A stretch of DNA of 64,000 nucleotides from the NCBI GenBank assembly GCA_025934735.1, contig JAICWP010000008.1, forward strand, positions 124,001 through 188,000, given 5' to 3'. A program made the position numbers and the translations under genes. Of this stretch, positions 39,539-48,993 are shown in pieces. The DNA comes from Terriglobales bacterium. GTDB taxonomy: Bacteria > Acidobacteriota > Terriglobia > Terriglobales > Acidobacteriaceae. The notes under the pieces were generated by a model. The model was given only the letters and a program-made list of their open reading frames with translations, ran no database searches and was not told the origin of the DNA. Position 1 is the stretch's first letter; every line of letters starts with the position of its first letter.

Positions 39539-40483
39539 ATGATGAAGCTGGAGCGCCAGCGTTACACCATTCTGCTTGCGTTCGGGTTGGTATACCTGTT
39601 CTGGGGCTCGACTTACCTGGCCATTGATATTGCGGTAATGGACATTCCGCCTGCGCTCGCGTGCGCCACTCGGTATCTCATTGCCGGCCCGCTAATGCTG
39701 GCCTATTGCGCCTTAAGCGGAAGGCGCATCCGGGCGGGAGGGCGCGACCTGCTGAAGTTCGCCATCGTCGGGGTGATGCTGCTGACCGGGGGCAACCTGA
39801 CGCTGGCCTGGGCTGAGCAATATGTGCCCAGCGGTCTAGCGGCGCTGATTGTGGCGGTAATCCCGATCTGGATGCTGGTGGTGGACAGCTGGATTCTGCG
39901 CGGGGATCGTGTTTCGCCTCGGGGGCTGGCGGGCATCGGGCTGGGGGTGCTGGGAGTCGCCGTGCTGGTATGGCCTGAATTCAGGACTGTCGGCCGATTC
40001 GGTCATATGCCTCTGATCGCCTCGCTCAGCCTGCTGGGGTCATCGCTCAGCTGGTCCATAGGGTCGGTGCTCTCCAAACGCTGGGATCATGGCGGCGATC
40101 CCTTTGTCTCGGCGGGTTGGCAGATCACCGCAGCGGCGGTAGCCAACCTGTTGATCGCGCTGGCCACCGGCGAGCGGAACCGAGTGCTGTGGACGGCGCG
40201 CGGCCTGGAAGCCATTCTCTACCTGGTGGTGTTTGGCTCCTGGGTGGGCTACACCGCGTATATCTACCTACTCAAGCACGCACCCACCAGCAAAGTTTCC
40301 ACCTATGCCTACGTGAACCCGGTGATTGCCGTGTTTCTGGGCTGGCTGGTGCTGCAGGAGAGTGTGAACCGGTACATTGTGGGTGGAACCGTGATTATAG
40401 TAGCGGCGGTGGTGCTGGTGACCAGCGCGAAGGTGCGGGGGCGAGAGGCCGTGGAGGAGTTGCCGGCGGTAGAAGCCACGTAG
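39539..40483 (+). CDS. EamA-family (DMT) transporter
   Basis: 314 residues, ten membrane helices in two EamA repeats. N-terminal signature LVYLFWGSTYLAIDIAVMDIPPALACATRYLIAGP, then GGNLTLAWAEQYVPSGLAALIVAVIPIWMLVVD; second repeat SLSLLGSSLSWSIGSVLSKRW and APTSKVSTYAYVNPVIAVFLGWLVLQE. It resembles YedA/RhaT-like exporters of amino acids or metabolites. An octanucleotide array starts right after the stop codon. Substrate unknown. Confidence 0.88.
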   Translation: MMKLERQRYTILLAFGLVYLFWGSTYLAIDIAVMDIPPALACATRYLIAGPLMLAYCALSGRRIRAGGRDLLKFAIVGVMLLTGGNLTLAWAEQYVPSGLAALIVAVIPIWMLVVDSWILRGDRVSPRGLAGIGLGVLGVAVLVWPEFRTVGRFGHMPLIASLSLLGSSLSWSIGSVLSKRWDHGGDPFVSAGWQITAAAVANLLIALATGERNRVLWTARGLEAILYLVVFGSWVGYTAYIYLLKHAPTSKVSTYAYVNPVIAVFLGWLVLQESVNRYIVGGTVIIVAAVVLVTSAKVRGREAVEELPAVEAT

Positions 40484-40484
40484 A

Positions 40485-40516
40485 AATTGAGTAATTGGGT
40501 AATTGAGTAATTGTGT
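40485..40516. repeat. Octanucleotide array G after the EamA stop codon
   Basis: Four eight-base units in phase (AATTGAGT, AATTGGGT, AATTGAGT, AATTGTGT), beginning two bases after the stop at 40481-40483. Confidence 0.7.
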
Positions 40517-40651
40517 AATTTTTGTAGCTGATCGACGGTCACGGTTGAGATTGATGGTCGATGCTGAAGGATCACGCGCCGCAACCGAACGCCGAAGGCC
40601 GAACGCCCAGGGCGGCGCTAAGCGCCTTCGCAACGTCTGCATTGACAATTC

Positions 40652-43156
40652 TTATTCGTAGCGCAGGGCCACCACAGGATCCACGGTGGCGGCTTTGCGG
40701 GCAGGCAGGCCGCCAGCCAGAAGCGCGACCCCAGCAAGCAGGAGCACGGCCAGGGCAAACACCAGCGGATCGGCCGGCTGTACACCGTAGAGCAGGGAAG
40801 CGACGAGGCGATCCGCCGCCAGCGCCACAAGAAGACCGATAGCCAGACCAATTCCGGTGAGGCGAGCCACCTCGCGCAAGATCATTCCGGCAACGTTCTC
40901 ACGAGTTGCGCCTAGCGCCATACGAATCCCGATTTCGCGGGTGCGCCGGGTCACGACATACGCCATCACGCCGTAGAGGCCGATTGCGGCCAATAATGCC
41001 GCCAACAGGCCCAGGCAGAGCGACAAGAAGGTCAGCAACTGGTCGGTGAAGACAGTCTCGTCCACCTGCTGGGCGAGGGTTTCCATATCGTACACCGGCA
41101 AATTGGGATCGAGGCTCTGCACGGTTTTTCGCAGGGTTGTGGCCATGGCCGCAGGCTCGCCGGTGGTGCGCACATAAAAAGTGGCGCGGCCAAAGGCCGG
41201 GTCCTGGGCATAAGGAGCATAGACAAAGGGGTGAATGGGGTCGCGTGGGTCCGAGTGCTTGCTATCCTTGACCACGCCGACAATCTCGATTTCGGGCTTC
41301 TCGGCGCTGGCGCCAAACCTGAGATGGACACCCAGCGGATTGCGCCCTTGCAGGAAGCGGCGGGCGAAAGTGGCGTTGACAATGGCCACCATGGGGCTGA
41401 GGGCATTATCGCTGTCGCGAAACTCGCGGCCGGCCAGCAGGGGCGTGCCCAGCGTAGAAAAATAATCTGGCCCCACCTCATTGCGCCAGACGTGCATATC
41501 TTCGTTCTCACGGGCAGTGTAGCCCTGTACGGTGACGTCGGAGCCCCACTCGTCATTCGCGAGGATGGGAACGCTGGCGGCGCTCACAGAGCTGACGCCC
41601 GGGGTGGCAGCGACGGCCTGCCGCAAACGCTCCACCAGGGCCAAAGTGCGCTGGGGCGAATAGCGGTTGAGCTGAGGCGCAATGGTGAATTCAATCACGT
41701 GATCCGTGCGCAAGCCCAGGTTGGTGGTCTTGAGGTTGAGCAGGCTGCGAGTGAAGAGGCCGGCGGCGGTGAGCAGGACCGCAGTGAGAGCCACCTGGCC
41801 AATGATAAGCGCTTTGCGCAAGCGCACGCTGGAAATCCGGTGGGAAACGCTGCTTCCCAGATCCTTGAGATGGCTTTGCAAATTGGCCCTGGCCGCACGC
41901 AAAGCGGGAAGCAATCCGAACAGGAGGGCAGTAAGCAGGGACAGAGCAAGAGCGAAGGCCAGAATACGGCTGTCAAGCTGCTTTTCCAATCCTAAAACGC
42001 CGATGTTCTGCTGCATGGTTTCCACCAGAAGGGCCAGGGTCCAGGTGGCAAAGAGCACACCGGCGCCACCGCCCAAAAGGGCGAGCAGCAAGTTCTCCGT
42101 AAAGAGCTGCCGGACCAGGCGCCAGCGGGCTGCGCCCACAGCCAGGCGCACGGCAATTTCGCGCTGGCGGGCCTCGCCGCGGGCCACCAGCAGGCTGGCA
42201 AGGTTGGCGCAGGCGATCAGCAGTACCAGCCCGACCATTACCGCCAAAAGGATGAGGGGCTGACGGGCGTCCGCCTGAAGGACGGTTCGTCCGTTAGCAC
42301 CAGGTACTAGCAGCAGAGGCCGACCCAGGAATTGCCGCTGCGATCCCGGCGAAAGCTTCAGGAGCGGCAGCTCTGCAACCAGCACCGTGTGGTAGACCGG
42401 CTGCAGCGCGACCTGGGCTCGCGCACGGGTAAGGCCCGGGCGCAGCCGGCCGATGATGGCTAACCAGTGATCGTTGGCGCTCTCCAGGCCGTTCCAGTTG
42501 GGCGTCATCTGCGGCTTCATGGTGATGGGAATGAAGACGTCAGGAATTTGCCCGATCTGCACGCCGGTGAAGCCGGCGCGAGCCACCCCGACCACCGTCA
42601 GGCCGGTGCCATTCATGGTCAACTGCTTGTTTAGGATGCCGGGGTCGCGGCCGAAATGGCGCGCCCAATAGCCGTAGCTGAGCACGGCCACGGGATTGGC
42701 ACCCGGCGCGGTTTCGTCCTGCGAAGAAAAAACGCGACCAAGGGCGGGAACAACGCCAAGCACCTCAAAATAATTTCCTGAGACCAATTCGCCGCGGGCG
42801 CGCTCGGTGCTGCCCTGGCCGGCGATGTTTATGGGGGCGGCATAGCGCGCCAGCAGGCCGGAGAAGGCAGGGTTCTGATCGCGGAGTTGCTTGTACAGAG
42901 GATAGGAAAAAGAGGTGGCATCGTCGCTGTCGCTGGACGTGTGCCCGGGCTTCTCGCCGGGGGAGCGCAAGATGACCAGTTGGTCCGGTTTCCGCACTGG
43001 CAACTGCCGCAGCAAGACCTGGTAGGTGAGGGAAAAAATGGCGGTGTTGGCGCCGATGCCCAGGGCCAGCATGAGCACCGCAACGGCGGTGAAGACGGGC
43101 GATTTCAGCAACATGCGAACGCCGTAGCGCACATCCTGCAGCAACGTATCCAGCAT
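40652..43156 (-). CDS. ABC transporter permease of the acidobacterial duplicated type (ADOP, FtsX/MacB)
   Basis: 834 residues. It is a tandem duplication of the MacB permease: N-terminal part with LLKSPVFTAVAVLMLALGIGANTAIFSL and a periplasmic core, an FtsX block (ILLAVMVGLVLLIACANLASLLVARGEARQREIAVRLAVGAARWRLVRQ), a linking pair of helices, a second periplasmic core with SVSAASVPILAND and YFSTLGTPLLAGREF, and a final FtsX block (LAAIGLYGVMAYVVTRRTREIGIRMALGATRENV). Such proteins are many in Acidobacteriota and lack adjacent ATPase genes, as here. They may use a shared ATPase. Role in export or in stress is not known. A Shine-Dalgarno-like GGAG precedes the ATG. Confidence 0.9.
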   Translation of the reverse strand: MLDTLLQDVRYGVRMLLKSPVFTAVAVLMLALGIGANTAIFSLTYQVLLRQLPVRKPDQLVILRSPGEKPGHTSSDSDDATSFSYPLYKQLRDQNPAFSGLLARYAAPINIAGQGSTERARGELVSGNYFEVLGVVPALGRVFSSQDETAPGANPVAVLSYGYWARHFGRDPGILNKQLTMNGTGLTVVGVARAGFTGVQIGQIPDVFIPITMKPQMTPNWNGLESANDHWLAIIGRLRPGLTRARAQVALQPVYHTVLVAELPLLKLSPGSQRQFLGRPLLLVPGANGRTVLQADARQPLILLAVMVGLVLLIACANLASLLVARGEARQREIAVRLAVGAARWRLVRQLFTENLLLALLGGGAGVLFATWTLALLVETMQQNIGVLGLEKQLDSRILAFALALSLLTALLFGLLPALRAARANLQSHLKDLGSSVSHRISSVRLRKALIIGQVALTAVLLTAAGLFTRSLLNLKTTNLGLRTDHVIEFTIAPQLNRYSPQRTLALVERLRQAVAATPGVSSVSAASVPILANDEWGSDVTVQGYTARENEDMHVWRNEVGPDYFSTLGTPLLAGREFRDSDNALSPMVAIVNATFARRFLQGRNPLGVHLRFGASAEKPEIEIVGVVKDSKHSDPRDPIHPFVYAPYAQDPAFGRATFYVRTTGEPAAMATTLRKTVQSLDPNLPVYDMETLAQQVDETVFTDQLLTFLSLCLGLLAALLAAIGLYGVMAYVVTRRTREIGIRMALGATRENVAGMILREVARLTGIGLAIGLLVALAADRLVASLLYGVQPADPLVFALAVLLLAGVALLAGGLPARKAATVDPVVALRYE

Positions 43157-43349
43157 TCCAACTCCAGTTTGGCCGCGTCATGTTGCCGACGTAGCATTGA
43201 GGCGGACCGTGAAGTCAGGAGCAAATTGCCTTCCGCAAGAGTGTCTGTAAGCTGCTGATTTTTAAGGAGACAGAGAGACAGACGCGGAGCGTTGTGAGGG
43301 CGTATGTGCGCTTGTGGGACGGGGCAGTGCGGAAACGGACAGTCAGGGG

Positions 43350-43376
43350 ATTGAGAAATTGAGTAATTGAGTAATC
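43350..43376. repeat. Octanucleotide array H
   Basis: Three units (GATTGAGA, AATTGAGT, AATTGAGT), the same octamer family as at 40485. Confidence 0.6.
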
Positions 43377-43400
43377 GGTTGAAGCGCTCGATGGTTCTAA

Positions 43401-43491
43401 GCCAAGAGCCAAGAGCCAAGAGCCAAGAGCCAAGAGCCAAGAGCCAAGAGCCAAGAGCCAAGAGGCAAGAGGCAAGAGGCAAGAGGCAAAA
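43401..43491. repeat. Heptanucleotide array F (GCCAAGA)n
   Basis: Nine exact copies of GCCAAGA (43401-43463), three of GGCAAGA, then one GGCAAAA. It is the least diverged of the arrays, so probably the youngest. Confidence 0.9.
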
Positions 43492-43582
43492 TCAACACCA
43501 AAACGCCCAAGGCCCAAGGGCAAAAAGCCCTAGGGCCGAGTGCTATCCCAAACAACGCCGCGCCACCTGAGGAGCGGTTTCA

Positions 43583-46006
43583 CTAGAACACAGTCAACGT
43601 GGTGGTGGCGGAGACCGAGGTGAAGTTGGCGGTTATGGTCGCCGTCCCGCTGCCGCTGGTAGTGGCGAAGCCGGAGCTGTTGACTACGCAGACCTGGCTG
43701 TTGGACGAAGCCCAATTCACCCAGGGAGTGATGTCCTGAGTGCTACCGTCACTAAAAGTCCCAGTAGCCGTCAATTGCTGGTTGGTTCCCAGGTTGAGAG
43801 TGGGATTTTCCGGAGTGATCGCGATGGAGACCAGGGAAGCGTTGTTCACATTCACCACGGCGGAGCCGATGATGGAATTGAGGAGAACAGAAATCCTCGT
43901 CCATCCGGCGCTTATGCCGGTCACCTGACCGCTGCTGCCTGAATTGCCCACGGTAGCGATGGTGGAATCCGACGATGTCCAGTGCACGGAGTTGGTGAGA
44001 TTCTGGGTCGTCCCATCGCTGTAAGTACCAATAGCGGAGAAGGAGTGGGTGAACCCCGGCGGGATGAGGTCCGTAGAGGGGCTTACTGAGATCGAGACCA
44101 GCGAGGCCGTGCTTACGGTGGCGGTGGTGGAGGTGTTAACTAAACTGTAAGTAGCGGAGATGGAGGACGTGCCGGCGTTCTGGCCTGTGAGAAGTCCGCC
44201 CGAACCGACGCTAGCGATGGTGGGCTGGGAAGAATTCCAGGTTACGAGCGAGGTGAGATTTTGCGTGCTGCCATCGCTGAAAGTTCCGGTGGCGGTTAAT
44301 TGTTGGGTGGCCCCCTGGACGAGCACGGGGTTAGCCGGGGTAATGGCGAGCGAAGTTAGGGTCGCCTGGGTGACGGTTAGTCCGGTGGAGCCCGTAACCG
44401 AATTAAAACTGGCGCTAATGGTAGTGGAGCCACTGCCGACCGACGTCGCCAAGTTGTTTTGCATGGTGGCCACTGAGGTATTGGCACTGGCCCAAGTGGC
44501 CAATCCGGCAATGTTTTGCGTGGAGCCGTCGCTGAAGGTGCCGACCGCGAAGAAAGTTTTGGTCGTGCCGGGGGCCATGGAGACGTTGGCGGGAACCACG
44601 GCGATGGATTGCAGCGTGGCCGAGGAAACAGTGAGCGTCGTCGAGGCCGAGAAGGAGTTAAGTACCGCGGTGATGGTGGTGCTCCCCGGCTGCTTGGAGA
44701 CTGCGGTGCTGCCGTTCATGGTGGCGACCGACGTGTTGGATGAAGACCAGGTGGCGTTGGTCAGAGTTTGCGTGCTGCCGTCGTTGTAATAACCGATGAC
44801 AGCAAAGGGTTGGGTAGTGGTGTTAGCGATGGTAGGCGAGCTAGGTGTAACGCTGATACGGATCAGGCTGGGGGGTTGCACAGTGACGTTGGAATTGCCG
44901 ATCACCGATTCAAAGGCGGCGGAAATAGTGGCGGTGCCCGGGCTCATGGCGGAGGTGAGTCCGGCCGTATTGGTGGTAGCTATGGCAGGAGCAGAAGAAG
45001 CCCAGGTCGCGACGCCGCTGATGTTTTGGGAACTGCCGTCCGAGAAGGAGCCTGTTGCCTCGAGTTGCTTGAACAAACCGACCACGATCGTCGGGCTTGC
45101 CGGGTTAATGGTGATGGAAACTACGGTGGCATTGGTAACAGTAAGGCTGGCAGAGGCGCTGACGGAACCAGAAGCGGCGGTGATGGTTGTGGTGCCTGGC
45201 GCCAGTCCGGAAGCGAGCCCGGCGCTCACAGTAGCGATGCTGGGCTGGGAGGAGGTCCACTTGACTTGTGAGGTGATATCCCGAGTGGTGCCATCGCTAA
45301 AGGTCCCAACGGCGGAGAATTGCTCGGTGGTCTGCTTGGCAATGGAGAAGCTGGAGGGAGTAACGGAGAGCGACACGACACTCGCCGCGGTCACGGTGAC
45401 GTTGGCCACCCCGACAATTTGGCCTTTCGTGGCCGATACCTTCATAGTCCCGATTTTTATCCCCTGCAGGAGCCCGGATGCGCTAACGGTGGCGACCGAA
45501 GGAACCGAGGAAGTCCACGTTACCGAGCCAGTCAGGTTCTGGGTGCTGCCGTCCTGGAATACACCCACCGCTTTAAGCTGAAGCGAGGTGCCCGCGGCAA
45601 GCGAAGGATTGAAGGGACTAACGGAAATCGAAATGAGAGGGGCGGTGGTTACGCTCAAGGTGGCCGAGCCACGAATGGAACCTGTGCTGGCCGTTATGGT
45701 GGTGGTACCGGATTGGCTGGCCGATGCCACACCTGAGGCGTTGATGGCGGCAACGGAAACCGTGGAGGAACTCCAATTGACGGAAGTCGTAAGGTTCTTG
45801 GTGGTGCCGTCAGTATATTGGCCCGTGGCCGTGAATTGCTGGGTGACGCCGTCGGAGACTTGGGCGCTGGGCGGAGTAACAGTAATCGAACTTAGACTGG
45901 GGGTCGCATTTGGCGAAGGGGACGAGCTTGAACCGCCGCCGCCGCAACCGACCAAAGTTACTAAAGTACCCACGACCAGCCCACGAAAGACAGCTTTCAG
46001 GCTCAC
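43583..46006 (-). CDS. Lipoprotein with nine bacterial Ig-like (Big_2) repeats
   Basis: 807 residues from GTG 46006 (GGAGG 5 bases upstream; a longer frame upstream has no signal). The signal peptide ends in the lipobox LVGC (Cys21), then a Gly/Ser linker and nine Ig-like units of about 84 residues. Each begins I-x-V-x-P-x-x-x-x-x-x-x-G and includes FSDGSTQNLT..VTW.SS.PSVATVS and ITA....S...TVTV. No catalytic domain is seen. Big_2 domains are found in adhesins and surface proteins, so this is probably an anchored surface or periplasmic stalk. It lies downstream of a 394-base leader region. Confidence 0.87.
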   Translation of the reverse strand: MSLKAVFRGLVVGTLVTLVGCGGGGSSSSPSPNATPSLSSITVTPPSAQVSDGVTQQFTATGQYTDGTTKNLTTSVNWSSSTVSVAAINASGVASASQSGTTTITASTGSIRGSATLSVTTAPLISISVSPFNPSLAAGTSLQLKAVGVFQDGSTQNLTGSVTWTSSVPSVATVSASGLLQGIKIGTMKVSATKGQIVGVANVTVTAASVVSLSVTPSSFSIAKQTTEQFSAVGTFSDGTTRDITSQVKWTSSQPSIATVSAGLASGLAPGTTTITAASGSVSASASLTVTNATVVSITINPASPTIVVGLFKQLEATGSFSDGSSQNISGVATWASSAPAIATTNTAGLTSAMSPGTATISAAFESVIGNSNVTVQPPSLIRISVTPSSPTIANTTTQPFAVIGYYNDGSTQTLTNATWSSSNTSVATMNGSTAVSKQPGSTTITAVLNSFSASTTLTVSSATLQSIAVVPANVSMAPGTTKTFFAVGTFSDGSTQNIAGLATWASANTSVATMQNNLATSVGSGSTTISASFNSVTGSTGLTVTQATLTSLAITPANPVLVQGATQQLTATGTFSDGSTQNLTSLVTWNSSQPTIASVGSGGLLTGQNAGTSSISATYSLVNTSTTATVSTASLVSISVSPSTDLIPPGFTHSFSAIGTYSDGTTQNLTNSVHWTSSDSTIATVGNSGSSGQVTGISAGWTRISVLLNSIIGSAVVNVNNASLVSIAITPENPTLNLGTNQQLTATGTFSDGSTQDITPWVNWASSNSQVCVVNSSGFATTSGSGTATITANFTSVSATTTLTVF

Positions 46007-46400
46007 AAATACCTCCGTCCAACGGCGGGGAGCAGAGCAGATCGGACTGCTCTGAATCCCCTTGTTATTTCTGGAACAGAAGAAGCATGTGCGCTGCCAT
46101 GGCGCCTCTTCTAAACCTAAGGATTGAGATAGTTTTGTGCCCATTTATGGATATCACGATGGCGCGAGTTGCAAAGTTCTGCACATGTGTGGAAATGACA
46201 ATGACGCGGTGAACTGCGAGAGCACCGCGGCGGGGACGGCCGCTGTTCCCATTTCGGGAAACATCGCGTTGGGGGCTCCGCCGTCGGAATGCGCACCGGT
46301 AACGCGAGCAAGCAGGTGGATTTGGCCAGGCTGGCTTAGGTCACACAAGCAGATTGGCAGAAATGGCGACTGGTACGCCCGCGGGGGGTGCGTTTTGTGG
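46007..46400. other. Long leader region of the Ig-like lipoprotein gene
   Basis: Between cysS (ends 46401) and the lipoprotein start (46006), on the minus strand. No gene. Contains a perfect hairpin (46033-46054, next entry) and otherwise no recognised element. I compared it with the cyclic-di-GMP-I consensus and saw no match. Confidence 0.5.
46033..46054 (-). promoter_or_regulatory. Hairpin in the leader of the Ig-like lipoprotein gene
   Basis: CAGAGCAG (46033-46040), 6-base loop, CTGCTCTG (46047-46054): a perfect 8-bp stem 26 bases before the GTG start. It may modulate translation or stability; no known riboswitch matches it. Confidence 0.4.
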
Positions 46401-47885
<1,485 letters not shown>

Positions 47886-47973
47886 GATGGCAGTCCGAAG
47901 GTAGCCCGGAAATTTGATTTTAGGTGGGCGTGCAAAAGTGGGTCAAATGAAGGGGGACGCCGGGGCTACGAAT

Positions 47974-48552
47974 TCAGCTTCCGATGGAGGGGTGCTGTTG
48001 CGCCGCATGCAGGCGCTGGGCGCCCAGGAAGGCGTAGTGCACGCCGGAAATGATGGTGAAGGCGAAGGTGGCCCACAAGGCGAGCAGGCGACCGACTTCT
48101 ATCCACTCTGCGCGGTAAACGGGCAGCAGCAGAACCAGGAACACAGCGAGCACCTGGGCGGTGGTGTTGGCTTTACCGAACACGCTGGGGCTGAAATCGC
48201 GCAAGCTGGTGGTGACGTAGAGTACGGCGCTCACGATAAGGATGGAAACATCGCGGCCGAAAACCACGACCGTGAACTTCCAGGGAATGCGGTGCAGCAC
48301 AGAAAGCACCAGAAACATGGTGCTGAGCAGCAGTTTGTCGGCGACGGGATCGAGGTACTGGCCCAGGGTGGTCTGCTGGTGCAGGCGGCGCGCCAGTTTG
48401 CCGTCAAAGAAGTCGGTAACCCCGGCCGCCACGAACAGAGCGAGAGCCCAACCGTTGTGTCCGCCCAGGAGGCTGAGCACGATCAGGGGCAGAAAAACCA
48501 TGCGCAGCAGGGTGAGCTGGTTAGGCACGTAAAACAGCTGCGTGAGCTTCAC
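47974..48552 (-). CDS. pgsA: Phosphatidylglycerophosphate synthase-like CDP-alcohol phosphatidyltransferase
   Basis: 192 residues, six membrane helices. The CDP-alcohol motif D-x2-D-G-x2-A-R-x8-G-x3-D-x3-D is present as TDFFDGKLARRLHQQTTLGQYLDPVADK at about 46-73. The first membrane helix with VPNQLTLLRMVFLPLI is typical of PgsA, which makes phosphatidylglycerophosphate, the first step to phosphatidylglycerol. GTG start overlapping the preceding gene's stop (GTGA, 48549-48552). Confidence 0.9.
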   Translation of the reverse strand: MKLTQLFYVPNQLTLLRMVFLPLIVLSLLGGHNGWALALFVAAGVTDFFDGKLARRLHQQTTLGQYLDPVADKLLLSTMFLVLSVLHRIPWKFTVVVFGRDVSILIVSAVLYVTTSLRDFSPSVFGKANTTAQVLAVFLVLLLPVYRAEWIEVGRLLALWATFAFTIISGVHYAFLGAQRLHAAQQHPSIGS

Positions 48553-48923
48553 TCCCGGCTCCCGGGGGTGAGCGGGACGTCGCCGAAAAGCTGGGCGGGA
48601 TCGCGTCCCGTCTGCATGCGGAAGCGCTCGCGCAAGGAGGGCAGGCCGCCCGAGTTGACGTCCAACTCCATGCGTTCCACCCGGTGCATGGGAAAGAAGA
48701 CAGTGGCGGGAGTGAAAGGCTCGCCGGCTTTGACCATGGCAGCGGAATCATCGAAGGATTCCAGGTCAAAACCGCGCAAGCTGATGCCGGCTTCGCTGAG
48801 GGCGAGCAACTGGCCCCAGAATTTCTCCCGCGGATCGCCGAGGGCCAACAGCACCATGGCGCCGCCATCAAAAGGGCCATGATTGGCGGCGGCCTGCAGG
48901 GCGGCTTGGGATGTAGGGTCCAC
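48549..48923 (-). CDS. Protein of unknown function coupled to pgsA
   Basis: 124 residues, soluble, no signal peptide. Its stop overlaps the GTG start of pgsA (GTGA), so the two are translationally coupled. The sequence has an alternating strand/helix pattern: GGAMVLLALGDPREKFWGQLLALSEAGISLRGFDLESFDDSAAMVKAGEPFTPATVFFPMHRVERMELDV. The last part, TVFFPMHRVERMELDV, resembles conserved acidobacterial proteins near pgsA, from memory. No catalytic motif is visible; a regulatory or assembly role in lipid synthesis is possible. Confidence 0.65.
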   Translation of the reverse strand: MDPTSQAALQAAANHGPFDGGAMVLLALGDPREKFWGQLLALSEAGISLRGFDLESFDDSAAMVKAGEPFTPATVFFPMHRVERMELDVNSGGLPSLRERFRMQTGRDPAQLFGDVPLTPGSRE

Positions 48924-48993
48924 AAAGCGATTGTCCGCGTCCGAGGCTCACTTTGCAACTACGGCGGAAGAAACACGCGCCCGGAATAGGGAA

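Larger units (their letters stand above)
43157..43582. other. Intergenic region with tandem repeats
   Basis: No gene seen. Holds an octanucleotide array (43350-43376) and a long heptanucleotide array (43401-43491). Minus-strand frames here read as LLALGSW-type peptides from the array and are not genes. Confidence 0.55.

Noticed and set aside
43215-43523. Minus-strand frames with LLALGSW repeats
   Set aside because: They are translations of the GCCAAGA array in different phases. Such peptides are common false predictions.
46007-46400. Cyclic-di-GMP riboswitch upstream of the Ig-like lipoprotein
   Set aside because: I compared the leader with the GEMM core pattern and saw no match; only a plain hairpin is present.
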